Notes: generated by a model from the letters alone, not told the origin. 13,384 bases of DNA from Kitasatospora phosalacinea (GCF_000717185.1 NZ_JNYE01000139.1:1-13384); one strand, 5' to 3'. Shown: positions 6,401 to 13,198, numbered from the stretch's first letter. Numbers and translations are program-made.

Positions 6401-6416
6401 ATGACGAAGAGGTCAT
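6401..6416 (+). promoter_or_regulatory. Start-proximal hairpin presenting the ribosome site of the malic-enzyme gene
   Basis: ATGAC (6401-6405) and GTCAT (6412-6416) pair around loop GAAGAG, and the GTG start lies two bases after the stem. The purine-rich ribosome site (GAAGAGG) is therefore mostly in the loop and partly in the stem, which could tune initiation. Confidence 0.5.
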
Positions 6417-6417
6417 T

Positions 6418-7611
6418 GTGGCAGCGGAGATCATCACCGACACCCAGAGCACTGACGACCCGGTCGACGCCGTCTTCGCGCTCCACCGCGGCGGCAAGAT
6501 GGAGATCCGGGCGACCGTCCCGGTCCGCGACGCGGACGACCTGTCGCTCGCCTACACCCCGGGCGTGGCCCGGGTCTGCACCGCCATCGCCGAACAGCCC
6601 GCCCTGGTGGACGACTACACCTGGAAGGCCAACACCGTCGCCGTCGTCACCGACGGCACCGCGGTGCTCGGCCTCGGCGACATCGGCCCCCGGGCCTCGC
6701 TGCCCGTGATGGAGGGCAAGGCCATCCTGTTCAAGCAGTTCGGCGGCGTCGACGCGGTGCCGATCGCGCTGGACTGCACCGGGGTCGACGAGATCGTCGA
6801 GACCGTGGTCCGGCTCGCCCCGTCCTTCGGCGGCGTCAACCTGGAGGACATCTCCGCACCGCGCTGCTTCGAGATCGAGAAGCAGCTCCAGGAGCGGCTC
6901 GACATCCCGGTCTTCCACGACGACCAGCACGGCACCGCGATCGTCACCACCGCCGCGCTGTGGAACGCCGCGAAGGTGACCGGCCGTCAGGTCGGCGACC
7001 TGCGCGCGGTCATCTCCGGCGCCGGTGCGGCCGGCGTCGCGATCGCCAAGATGCTGCTCGCCGCGGGCATCGGCGACGTCGCGGTCTGCGACCGCCGCGG
7101 CGTGGTCCACCAGGGCCGCGCGGACCTCACCGACGCCAAGGCGGAGATCGCGGCGCTCACCAACCGCAGCGGCCTCAAGGGCAGCCTGGCCGACGCGCTG
7201 GACGGCGCGGACGTGTTCATCGGCGTCTCCGGCGGCACCGTCCCGGAGGAGGCCGTCGCCACCATGGCGCCCGGCTGCTTCGTCTTCGCGATGGCCAACC
7301 CCACCCCGGAGATCCACCCCGAGGTCGCCCACCGGTACGCGGCGGTCGTCGCCACCGGGCGCTCCGACTTCCCGAACCAGATCAACAACGTGCTGGCCTT
7401 CCCCGGCATCTTCGCCGGTGCGCTCTCGGTCCGGGCCAGCCGGATCTCCGAGGGCATGAAGCTCGCCGCGGCGAAGGCCCTGGCGGGCGTCGTCGCCGAC
7501 GAGCTGACCCCGCAGAAGGTCATCCCCTCGCCCTTCGACGAGCGGGTCGCCCCGGCGGTCACCCGCGCGGTCGCGGAGGCGGCCCGGGCGGAGGGCCTCG
7601 CCCGGATCTGA
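6418..7611 (+). CDS. NAD(P)-dependent malic enzyme
   Basis: Oxidatively decarboxylates malate to pyruvate and CO2 with NAD(P) reduction, in the cytosol. At 397 residues it is the short bacterial form without a phosphotransacetylase domain. Visible features: catalytic Tyr46 in LAYTPGV, the [14 protein letters not shown] block (78-91), Lys101 in [12 protein letters not shown], metal ligands Glu143-Asp144 in NLEDI and Asp168-Asp169 in FHDDQHGTA, Rossmann GAGAAG (201-206), and FAMANPTPE and SDFPNQINN late in the chain. It resembles the Streptomyces enzyme I recall as NADP-dependent; coenzyme preference is not decided here. The GTG at 6418 follows GAAGAGG and gives the N-terminus AAEIITD expected for relatives; the frame is open far upstream, but that extension is Arg/Pro-rich non-coding sequence. 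A terminator follows 19 bases after the stop. Confidence 0.95.
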   Translation: MAAEIITDTQSTDDPVDAVFALHRGGKMEIRATVPVRDADDLSLAYTPGVARVCTAIAEQPALVDDYTWKANTVAVVTDGTAVLGLGDIGPRASLPVMEGKAILFKQFGGVDAVPIALDCTGVDEIVETVVRLAPSFGGVNLEDISAPRCFEIEKQLQERLDIPVFHDDQHGTAIVTTAALWNAAKVTGRQVGDLRAVISGAGAAGVAIAKMLLAAGIGDVAVCDRRGVVHQGRADLTDAKAEIAALTNRSGLKGSLADALDGADVFIGVSGGTVPEEAVATMAPGCFVFAMANPTPEIHPEVAHRYAAVVATGRSDFPNQINNVLAFPGIFAGALSVRASRISEGMKLAAAKALAGVVADELTPQKVIPSPFDERVAPAVTRAVAEAARAEGLARI

Positions 7612-7630
7612 TCCGGAGCAGCGGTGCCGC

Positions 7631-7672
7631 GGGGTCCGCCCGGGGACGGTGCGCCGTCCGGGGGCGGACCCC
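7631..7672 (+). terminator. Terminator after the malic-enzyme gene
   Basis: Two 19-base arms (7631-7649 and 7654-7672) pair with only two internal mismatches around a TGCG loop, beginning 19 bases after the stop codon. The outer 11 bp (GGGGTCCGCCC with GGGCGGACCCC) are perfect. No U-tract follows. Confidence 0.8.
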
Positions 7673-7747
7673 GCCGTCCGCCCGGGCCGACCCCCGCGCA
7701 ACGGCGGCGCGGGAAAGCAATATGGGGACGTTCACAGTGGGTCGCGG

Positions 7748-7777
7748 TTAACGGGGCGGGCCCGACGGGGCTATGGT
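7748..7777 (+). promoter_or_regulatory. Probable leaderless promoter of the oxidoreductase gene
   Basis: A -10-like TATGGT (7772-7777) ends six bases before the ATG at 7784, with TTAACG (7748-7753) 18 bases upstream as a partial -35. No Shine-Dalgarno is visible before the ATG. Together these fit transcription starting at or next to the A of the start codon, a common arrangement in streptomycetes. Confidence 0.5.
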
Positions 7778-7783
7778 CCGGGC

Positions 7784-8746
7784 ATGTTCGCTGCCTACGC
7801 CGCCCGCATCAGCCCCGACGACCCCCTGAGCGCACTGGAGTTGGGCGAAGTGCCCGAACCGGAGGTGCGCCCCGGCTGGAGCGTGGTCACGGTCAGGGCC
7901 GCCACGCTGAACCACCACGACCTGTGGTCGCTGCGCGGGGTCGGCCTGCCCGCCGAGCGGCTGCCGATGGTGCTCGGCTGCGACGCGGCGGGCGTGGACG
8001 AGGACGGCAACGAGGTGGTCATCCACTCGGTGGTCGGCCAGAGCGGCCACGGCGTGGGCCCGCACGAGCCGCGGTCCATCCTGACCGAGTGCTACCAGGG
8101 CACCTTCGCGCAGCGCGTCGCGGTGCCGACCTGGAACCTGCTGCCCAAGCCGGCGGAGCTGAGCTTCGAGCAGGCCGCCTGCCTGCCCACCGCCTGGCTG
8201 ACCGCGTACCGGATGCTGTTCACCAACGCCGGGGTGAAGCCCGGCGACACGGTGCTGGTGCAGGGCGCCGGGGGCGGGGTGTCGACCGCGCTGGTGGTGC
8301 TGGCGAAGGCCGCCGGGCTGCGGGTGTGGGTCACCGGCCGGGACGAGGCGAAGCGGGCCCGGGCGGTCGGGCTCGGCGCGGACGCGGCGTTCGAGAGCGG
8401 GGCGCGGCTGCCGGAGCGGGTGGACGCGGTGATGGAGACGGTCGGCGCGGCGACCTGGTCGCACTCGGTGAAGTCGCTGCGCCCGGGCGGCACGATCGTG
8501 ATCTCGGGGGCGACCAGCGGGCCGCACCCGAAGGCCGCCGAGCTGAACCGGATCTTCTTCCTGGAGCTCAGGGTGGTCGGCTCGACCATGGGCTCCAAGG
8601 AGGAACTGGCCGGGCTGCTGGCGCTGTGCGCCAACTCCGGGGTGCGGCCGGTGATCGACTCGGTGCTGCCGCTGGCCGACGCCCGGGAGGCGTTCGCCCG
8701 GCTGGAGCGCGGGGATGTGTTCGGCAAGCTGGTGCTCACCCCCTGA
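7784..8746 (+). CDS. Zinc-type alcohol dehydrogenase-like / quinone oxidoreductase (MDR superfamily)
   Basis: A 320-residue medium-chain dehydrogenase/reductase, expected to be a cytosolic NAD(P)H-dependent oxidoreductase of unknown substrate. The N-terminal GroES-like domain contains TLNHHDLWSLRGVG (41-54) and GCDAAGVD (65-72). The nucleotide-binding domain has LVQGAGGGVSTALVVLAKAAG (158-178, glycine motif 161-166), followed by VTGRDEAKRARAVGLGAD, where Arg186 could favour NADP. No cluster of four structural cysteines is present, so at least the structural zinc site of classical alcohol dehydrogenases is absent. ATG 7784 is preferred because the family N-terminus begins here and a promoter sits immediately upstream; an ATG at 7773 is out of frame. 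It lies downstream of the malic-enzyme gene but beyond that gene's terminator, so is probably expressed on its own. Confidence 0.9.
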   Translation: MFAAYAARISPDDPLSALELGEVPEPEVRPGWSVVTVRAATLNHHDLWSLRGVGLPAERLPMVLGCDAAGVDEDGNEVVIHSVVGQSGHGVGPHEPRSILTECYQGTFAQRVAVPTWNLLPKPAELSFEQAACLPTAWLTAYRMLFTNAGVKPGDTVLVQGAGGGVSTALVVLAKAAGLRVWVTGRDEAKRARAVGLGADAAFESGARLPERVDAVMETVGAATWSHSVKSLRPGGTIVISGATSGPHPKAAELNRIFFLELRVVGSTMGSKEELAGLLALCANSGVRPVIDSVLPLADAREAFARLERGDVFGKLVLTP

Positions 8747-8766
8747 CCGCCGGAGCGCGGAGAGGG

Positions 8767-8801
8767 CGGAGCGCCCCCGACCCGTCCTCGGGGGCGCTCC
8801 G
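8767..8801. terminator. Bidirectional terminator between converging genes
   Basis: Perfect 14-bp arms CGGAGCGCCCCCGA (8767-8780) and TCGGGGGCGCTCCG (8788-8801) surround a seven-base loop. The hairpin sits about 20 bases from the stop codons of both the oxidoreductase (plus) and PadR (minus) genes, so it can serve both. Confidence 0.88.
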
Positions 8802-8820
8802 TGTCTCGCGGGGCCGGTGC

Positions 8821-9822
8821 TCAGCGCCCGTACAGGGCGCGGGCGGCGGCGGCCAGCGCCTGCTGGGCGCGGGCCAGCCGGGCGGCGTCGACGCCGCGGT
8901 CGCGGGCGGTGTCCCGGACGTGGTCGCGGAACCGGTCGAGCAGGCGCTCCAGCTCGCGGGCCGGGTCGCCGGCCGGGTCGGTGCGGGCCCAGTCGGGCAG
9001 CTCGGCGGCGGGGGCGTCCGGGTGCGGGGCGTCCTTGCCGAGGTCCTTGTCGAGGTCGATCCGGGCGGCCGGTTCCTCGGGCGCGCCCCAGCGGGCCGCG
9101 TCCGCCAACGAGCCCAGGCCGCGGGTGAGTTCGGCCAGGCCCTCGGCCAGACCGGCGGACCAGTCGCCGCCCGCGGCGTGCGCCCTGACCTGCTCCTCGA
9201 CCCGGCGCTTGAGCCGCAGCGCCTCCTGCTGGGCGGCGGTGCGGGCGGCCTTCGACTGCTCGCGCAGCTTCTTGGCCTCGGCCTCGGCGGCCTTGGCCTG
9301 CTGCCGGGCGGCCTTCTCCTGCTCCTTGGCCCGGCGGGCCTGCTCCTTGGTCTCGGCCTTGAGCCGGGCGAACTCCTCCTTGGCCCGCTGCCAGGACTCC
9401 TGGTCGCGCCAGGGCGTCCCGCCGGAGGCGGTGCCGGGGTCGGCGGCGGCCTGGTTCCAGAGTTCGGCGCGCAGGTCCTTGGCGTTGTCCCGGACGTCCT
9501 GCCGGATGGCTCCGGCGAGCTGGCCGACCGAGTCGTGGATCTCGGCCTCCAGGTCGGTCAACTCTGCCGAGCGGGAGGCGAGTTCGTCCCGCCCGGTGTC
9601 GGTGAGCCGGTAGACCTTGCGGCCGCCCTCGGTGGTGTGGCTGACCAGGCCCTCGGCCTCCAGCTTGGCGAGCCGGGGGTAGACGGTGCCCGCGGAGGGC
9701 GCGTACAGGCCGTGGAAGCGCTCCTCCAGCAGGCGGATCACCTCGTAGCCGTGCCGGGGGCTCTCGTCCAGCAGCTTCAGCAGGTAGAGGCGCAGCCGCC
9801 CGTGGCCGAACACCGGTGTCAT
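8821..9822 (-). CDS. PadR-family transcriptional regulator with long coiled-coil extension
   Basis: A 333-residue protein, about twice the usual PadR length. The PadR winged helix occupies roughly residues 5-80: GRLRLYLLKLLDE, PRHGYEVIRLLEE, SAGTVYPRLAKLEAEGLV (the recognition-helix region) and GRKVYRLTDTGRDEL (the wing). After a helical linker comes a highly charged Lys/Glu/Ala/Gln-rich segment (about 142-213) predicted as a long coiled coil, then a C-terminal part with an Asp/Pro-rich linker and a final helix (288-331). The extension may mediate dimerisation or partner binding. Its ATG shares one base with the stop of the upstream DUF4097 gene (TGATG), so translation is probably coupled. 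As second gene of the operon it is a candidate autoregulator through the paired palindromes upstream of the first gene. The effector is unknown. Confidence 0.93.
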   Translation of the reverse strand: MTPVFGHGRLRLYLLKLLDESPRHGYEVIRLLEERFHGLYAPSAGTVYPRLAKLEAEGLVSHTTEGGRKVYRLTDTGRDELASRSAELTDLEAEIHDSVGQLAGAIRQDVRDNAKDLRAELWNQAAADPGTASGGTPWRDQESWQRAKEEFARLKAETKEQARRAKEQEKAARQQAKAAEAEAKKLREQSKAARTAAQQEALRLKRRVEEQVRAHAAGGDWSAGLAEGLAELTRGLGSLADAARWGAPEEPAARIDLDKDLGKDAPHPDAPAAELPDWARTDPAGDPARELERLLDRFRDHVRDTARDRGVDAARLARAQQALAAAARALYGR

Positions 9823-10715
9823 CAGGACTCCTTGGTCAGGTCGAGCGGGGCCGCCGGCAGTTCCTTGGCCGGGCGGTCCTCCTCGGCTTCGGGGCGGCGC
9901 TGGACGGTGACCGCGCCGGTGACGGTGGTCACCGAGAGGCGGCCGCGGCCGGTGCCGAGCTGGCCGGAGAGCTTCTTGGAGCCCCAGCCGCCGCCGACGC
10001 TCAGTTCGGCGAAGGCGCTGGAGAGCGTGCCGCTGGTGGTGCCGGCCTCGACCTTGGCGTCGGCCAGGGCGGGCAGCCGGACGCCGACCGGGCCGGAGAC
10101 GGTGTTGACGCCGATGTCGGTGGGGGTGGCGGCGTCCAGGTCCAGGGTGACGGCGCCGGAGACCGAGTGGGCGCGGATCTTCGTGGCGGACCCGGCCACC
10201 AGGGTGACCGCGCCGGACACCGTGTTGACCTTCAGCTCGCCGGACAGGCCCTCGGCGTCCACGTCCCCCGAGACGGTGTTGGCGCTGACCAGGCCGGTCA
10301 GGCCGGCCAGCGTGGTGGCGCCGCTGGCGCCGTGCACCCCGACCTCACCGGCGATGCCGGAGATCGTGGCGTCGGCGGAGACGGTGCCGACCCGCACCAC
10401 GGCGGCGGCCGGGACGGCCACCGTGAGGTCGGCGTGGCGCTTGCGGCGCAGGCCGGAGAAGAACGACTTGACCGTCTGCACGGACTTCACGGCCTCGCCG
10501 AACTCGCCCCAACTGAGGTCCTTGTAGGTGACGGTCAGCACGCCGTCCTCCAGCGAGACCTGCAGCGGCTCGCCCTCCAGCCCGGCGACCTCCAGCCGGG
10601 CGGGGCCCTCGGTGGGGACCACGTTCACGGCGCCGTCGACGACGCGCACGTGCAGGGTGTGCACGGCCTCGTCGAAGGCGATCTTCTCGGCGCTGTCTAC
10701 CGTCCACTGGGTCAT
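9822..10715 (-). CDS. DUF4097-family beta-repeat protein, function unknown
   Basis: A 297-residue protein of the DUF4097 (putative adhesin-like) family. From about residue 96 it consists of short beta-strand repeats with a VSG signature: NTVSG (146-150), NTVSG (164-168), HSVSG (183-187), NTVSG (204-208), GTTSG (225-229) and TVTG (264-267), spaced about 18-21 residues, as in a beta-solenoid. An N-terminal beta domain (about 1-65) precedes it, followed by a short helical basic linker (70-94). There is no signal peptide, lipobox or membrane segment, so it is predicted cytoplasmic, unlike the adhesin label sometimes used for the family. ATG 10713-10715 has GGGGAG six bases upstream. It is first in a two-gene operon with the PadR regulator. 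The C-terminal 30 residues are charged and Pro-rich. No biochemical function is assigned. Confidence 0.88.
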   Translation of the reverse strand: MTQWTVDSAEKIAFDEAVHTLHVRVVDGAVNVVPTEGPARLEVAGLEGEPLQVSLEDGVLTVTYKDLSWGEFGEAVKSVQTVKSFFSGLRRKRHADLTVAVPAAAVVRVGTVSADATISGIAGEVGVHGASGATTLAGLTGLVSANTVSGDVDAEGLSGELKVNTVSGAVTLVAGSATKIRAHSVSGAVTLDLDAATPTDIGVNTVSGPVGVRLPALADAKVEAGTTSGTLSSAFAELSVGGGWGSKKLSGQLGTGRGRLSVTTVTGAVTVQRRPEAEEDRPAKELPAAPLDLTKES

Positions 10716-10746
10716 TTCGGGCTCCCCGTCCGTCCTGTCCTCCGAT

Positions 10747-10789
10747 ACGCGATGTATCGCGTCCTTCTGCTATTCACGATATATCGCGT
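10747..10789 (-). promoter_or_regulatory. Tandem palindromic operator-like sites, candidate PadR binding sites
   Basis: Site 1 (10747-10762) is ACGCGAT-GT-ATCGCGT, with perfect 7-bp arms. Site 2 (10774-10789) matches it at 13 of 16 positions and contains the perfect palindrome CGATATATCG (10777-10786). Their centres are 27 bp apart. The sites stand out as AT-containing palindromes in GC-rich DNA. Site 2 covers the predicted -10 and site 1 lies just after the predicted transcription start, a layout suited to repression by the co-encoded PadR protein. Confidence 0.7.
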
Positions 10790-10803
10790 AGCCGGGAAGT
10801 CAA
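10776..10803 (-). promoter_or_regulatory. Promoter of the DUF4097-padR operon
   Basis: On the minus strand TTGACT (10803-10798) and TATCGT (10781-10776) are separated by 16 bases, a good -35/-10 pair for a housekeeping sigma factor. Transcription would start near 10769, giving a leader of about 55 bases that includes operator-like site 1. Confidence 0.6.
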
Positions 10804-10807
10804 GGAG

Positions 10808-10851
10808 CCCCGACCCCGATCCCGACCCCGGCCCGACCCGGAGCCCACCCC
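10808..10851 (-). other. G-quadruplex motif upstream of the DUF4097-padR promoter
   Basis: Eight runs of three or four C on the plus strand (G on the minus) are packed into 44 bases with spacers of one to four bases: 10808-10811, 10814-10817, 10821-10823, 10826-10829, 10832-10834, 10837-10839, 10844-10846 and 10848-10851. Part is a decayed hexamer repeat (NCCCGA). The motif ends four bases from the -35 element. Confidence 0.6.
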
Positions 10852-10883
10852 GAGGCGCCGCTCCGGGAGAACCCCGGGAACGG

Positions 10884-10921
10884 CCGCGGCCCGGAAGGCG
10901 AACTCGCCTTCCGGGCCGCGG
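10884..10921 (-). terminator. Terminator after the DUF6104-type gene
   Basis: A perfect 18-bp inverted repeat (10884-10901 with 10904-10921) centred on GGCGA-AC-TCGCC forms a very stable hairpin. A smaller one, GCTGACG/CGTCAGC (10923-10939), lies between it and the stop codon at 10943. No U-tract is present. It also insulates the DUF4097-padR promoter from kinase-side transcription. Confidence 0.85.
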
Positions 10922-10942
10922 TGCTGACGTCGCGTCAGCCGC

Positions 10943-11122
10943 TCACTCGTCGTCCTCGTCGTCCAGCCGGGCCAGCCAGGTGGCCAGCCGCTCCACCGGC
11001 ACCTCGAAGTCCGGGTTCAGGTCCACGAACTCCCGCAGGCGCTCGGCCAGCCACCCGAAGGTGACCTCCTCCTCGCCACGCCGGCTCTCCAACTCCTCGA
11101 TGCCGCGGTCGGTGAAGTACAC
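10943..11122 (-). CDS. Small acidic DUF6104-type protein
   Basis: A 59-residue hypothetical protein starting VYFTDRGIEELESRRG and ending in a run of Asp/Glu (LDDEDDE). The sequence matches my recollection of a small, strongly conserved streptomycete family (DUF6104). The central part (FGWLAERLREFVDLNPDFEVPVERLATWLARL) looks helical and amphipathic, with no cysteines, signal peptide or membrane segment, so a cytoplasmic protein that binds a partner is plausible but unproven. The GTG at 11120-11122 is chosen for family agreement and a GGAG nine bases upstream; the frame is open much further but that part shadows the kinase gene. It follows the kinase after 62 bases and may be co-transcribed or have its own promoter. 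Confidence 0.82.
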   Translation of the reverse strand: MYFTDRGIEELESRRGEEEVTFGWLAERLREFVDLNPDFEVPVERLATWLARLDDEDDE

Positions 11123-11151
11123 GGTGGTTCGCTCCGGGGGTGCTGGTTCTC

Positions 11152-11172
11152 GGTCCGTCGGGACCCAGGATA
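11152..11172 (-). promoter_or_regulatory. Possible internal promoter and small hairpin between kinase and DUF6104-type gene
   Basis: On the minus strand TATCCT (11172-11167) is a -10-like hexamer just after the kinase stop, with only a weak -35 candidate. GGTCC (11152-11156) and GGACC (11161-11165) form a 5-bp hairpin near the expected transcript start. Either is weak alone. Confidence 0.3.
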
Positions 11173-11184
11173 GTGCGGCGCCGA

Positions 11185-13056
11185 TCAGCCGTTGTACCGG
11201 TAGTAGCTGAGCGAGAGCGACACCGCGCCGTCGCTGGTGACGTTGCCGATCTTCATGATCGCCACGCTCCAGGTCTGCCGGTTGCGCACGCAGATCATCC
11301 GCCCCGGCGGGAGGTCGGCGTACGGGAAGTCGGCGCTCGGGTTCTTGTCGATGGCGTCCGAGCACTCCTGCGGGGTCAGCGAGTCCGACTTGCTGAGGTA
11401 CCGGTCGTAGCCGTCCGCCACCCGCAGCTCGTCGTAACTGGGCCGCAGGAAGACGTCGCTGCCGGAGGAGGACGGCACCACCTTGCCGTTGAGCAGGTCG
11501 AAGCCGTAGTCGGTGCTGGGCACCGACAGCTCGCGGTCGGCGTAGACCACGGTGAACCCGGCGGGCGCCCCGCTCTTGCGCGGGGAGGGCGAGGCGGACG
11601 CCGAGCCCGCGGGCTTCGACGGGGTGTCCGACGGCTCCGGGGTCACCTGGTCCTGGCTGTCGCCGCCCGCGTCCCCCGTCGGGGACGGGCCCACCGTGAC
11701 GGTCTGCGTCGCGGTCGGCTTCTTCGGGTCGTCCTTGTCGAACGTCTTCATCAGCACCAGGCCGCCCGTGGTGCCCGCCAGCAGCGTCACCAGCGCGACC
11801 ACCAGCAGGGTCTTCCAGGACACCCCGCCCCGGCGCTCGGCCTTCGCCGGGGCCGGCTCGGCCTCGGCGGCCAGCGGGACGGCGGGCGCGGGCGGCGGGG
11901 TGTGCTGCTCGGTCAGCCGCAGCGTCGGGTCGGCCGGGGCGACCGGGCCGGTCACCGCCTCCGAGACCGGGGCGGGCGGCCCGAACGCGCCGGACGGGGA
12001 CCCGACCGGGGCGTGCTGCTGCACGGAGGGCGCGACTGGGGGCGCGAGCGGGGCGGCGGCCGGCGGCGGGGGAGTGGCGGGCAGGGTCGGCGGCGCCGCG
12101 GGCAGCGGGGTCGGCGGGGTCCGCGGCAGGTCGGAGCGCCGGGTGATCTCGGTGTTCACCTGCCCGGGCAGCCAGTCCTCGCCGAACCGCAGCTGCCCGC
12201 CGACCACCGGGTGCTCCCGGGCCGCCTGGATGATCTCGGCGGGCGTCGGCCGGTCGGCCGGGTCCTTGGCCAGGCAGCGGCCGATCAGCTCGCGCAGCGG
12301 CGCCGGGACGGTGCTCAGGTCCGGCTCCTCGTGCACCACCCGGTACAGCACCGCGGTGTCCGGCCCGTCGCCGAACGGCGGCGCGCCGCCCGCCACGTAC
12401 GCGGCCAGCGCGCCCAGCGCGAACACGTCGGTGGCCGGGGAGACCGTCCGGCCCTGGGCCTGCTCCGGCGACATGAACGCGGGCGAGCCGATCCGGTAGC
12501 CGGTGCCGGTCAGCGCCGTCGCGTCGGCGGCCCGGGCGATGCCGAAGTCGATCACCCGCGGCCCGTCCGAGGCCACCAGCACGTTGGCCGGCTTGAGGTC
12601 CCGGTGCACCACCTGGACGCTGTGGATCGCCTGCAGCGCCTCCGCGATCCCGCCGACCAGCAGCAGCACCGTCCGCACCGGCAGCGCCCCGTGCTCGCGC
12701 ACCACCTGCTGCAGCGACGGGCCCGGCACGTACGAGGTGACCAGCCACGGCGCGCCCGACTCCAGGCCGCCGGAGTCGATCACCTGCGCCGTGTACAGGC
12801 CGTGGATGCGCTGGGCGCTGCTCACCTCCTGCGCGAAGCGGCGGCGGAACTCGCTGTCCTCGGCGAACTCCGGGCGCACCACCTTGAGCGCCACCGGACG
12901 GCCGCCGGGCGTGTAGGACAGGTAGACCCGGCCCATGCCGCCCGCCCCGAGCCGGGCGAACAGCCGGTAGCCGCCGACCTCGCGGGGGTCGTCCGGCAGC
13001 AGCGGCTGGAAGACCGGCGGGAGCGGTGCGGCGTTCTGCGGAGTGTCGGCTGCCAT
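11185..13056 (-). CDS. Membrane-anchored serine/threonine protein kinase (PknB-type catalytic domain)
   Basis: A 623-residue Hanks-type kinase. Catalytic domain about 30-275: glycine loop GAGGMG (37-42), Lys58 (VALKVV), catalytic HRDLKPAN with Asp153, Lys155 and Asn158, metal-binding DFG at 170-172 and SPE at 196-198. Residues about 312-410 form a Pro/Ala-rich linker, followed by one transmembrane helix (about 414-436). Outside are a Ser/Thr/Pro-rich stalk (440-498) and a C-terminal domain (499-623) with two cysteines (565, 589) that could form a disulfide. This domain is not PASTA and I do not recognise it. ATG 13054-13056 is chosen over the upstream frame because AGGGGGA lies eight bases before it and the extra 25 residues are low-complexity. 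sucA lies upstream beyond a terminator. The ligand and targets are unknown. Confidence 0.94.
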   Translation of the reverse strand: MAADTPQNAAPLPPVFQPLLPDDPREVGGYRLFARLGAGGMGRVYLSYTPGGRPVALKVVRPEFAEDSEFRRRFAQEVSSAQRIHGLYTAQVIDSGGLESGAPWLVTSYVPGPSLQQVVREHGALPVRTVLLLVGGIAEALQAIHSVQVVHRDLKPANVLVASDGPRVIDFGIARAADATALTGTGYRIGSPAFMSPEQAQGRTVSPATDVFALGALAAYVAGGAPPFGDGPDTAVLYRVVHEEPDLSTVPAPLRELIGRCLAKDPADRPTPAEIIQAAREHPVVGGQLRFGEDWLPGQVNTEITRRSDLPRTPPTPLPAAPPTLPATPPPPAAAPLAPPVAPSVQQHAPVGSPSGAFGPPAPVSEAVTGPVAPADPTLRLTEQHTPPPAPAVPLAAEAEPAPAKAERRGGVSWKTLLVVALVTLLAGTTGGLVLMKTFDKDDPKKPTATQTVTVGPSPTGDAGGDSQDQVTPEPSDTPSKPAGSASASPSPRKSGAPAGFTVVYADRELSVPSTDYGFDLLNGKVVPSSSGSDVFLRPSYDELRVADGYDRYLSKSDSLTPQECSDAIDKNPSADFPYADLPPGRMICVRNRQTWSVAIMKIGNVTSDGAVSLSLSYYRYNG

Positions 13057-13129
13057 GCGGCGGGTCCCCCTATGGATGAGCGTGTCGAAAGACGGCCGTC
13101 CGGCACCCGGCGGCGGAGCGGCGAACCAC

Positions 13130-13135
13130 AACCTA
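13130..13135 (-). promoter_or_regulatory. Possible -10 of the kinase gene
   Basis: TAGGTT on the minus strand fits the streptomycete -10 pattern (TAGRRT-like) and would give a leader of about 65 bases. No convincing -35 is found 16-18 bases upstream. Confidence 0.3.
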
Positions 13136-13198
13136 CCGATCCGTCAGATCCCCTGCAGCCCACGGGGTCCCCCACCGCGTCACGGTCCGGAAACGGAA

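Noticed and set aside
5629..6417. Long in-frame extension of the malic enzyme to 660 residues
   Set aside because: The extra 263 residues are Arg/Pro-rich and overlap the opposite-strand binding-protein gene. Family length and the ribosome site support the GTG at 6418.
6401..6709. ATG at 6401 as a start or upstream ORF
   Set aside because: It is out of frame with the malic enzyme and continues deep into it as Arg/Ser/Pro-rich shadow sequence, with no ribosome site before it.
7624..10527. A 967-codon open frame on the plus strand
   Set aside because: It runs through the oxidoreductase gene out of frame and antisense to padR and DUF4097. Its translation is low-complexity Gly/Arg/Ala/Leu sequence typical of GC-rich shadow frames.
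10744..10790. Insertion-sequence end or attachment site
   Set aside because: The paired palindromes lie in a promoter with no transposase, target duplication or integrase nearby; operator sites fit better.
9816..11210. A 464-codon plus-strand frame
   Set aside because: It is antisense to DUF4097 and the DUF6104-type gene, crosses the terminator and G-rich region, and resembles no protein family.
12503..12916. A 137-codon plus-strand frame within the kinase region
   Set aside because: It is antisense to the kinase catalytic motifs (HRDLKPAN, DFG), which are clearly the real coding strand.
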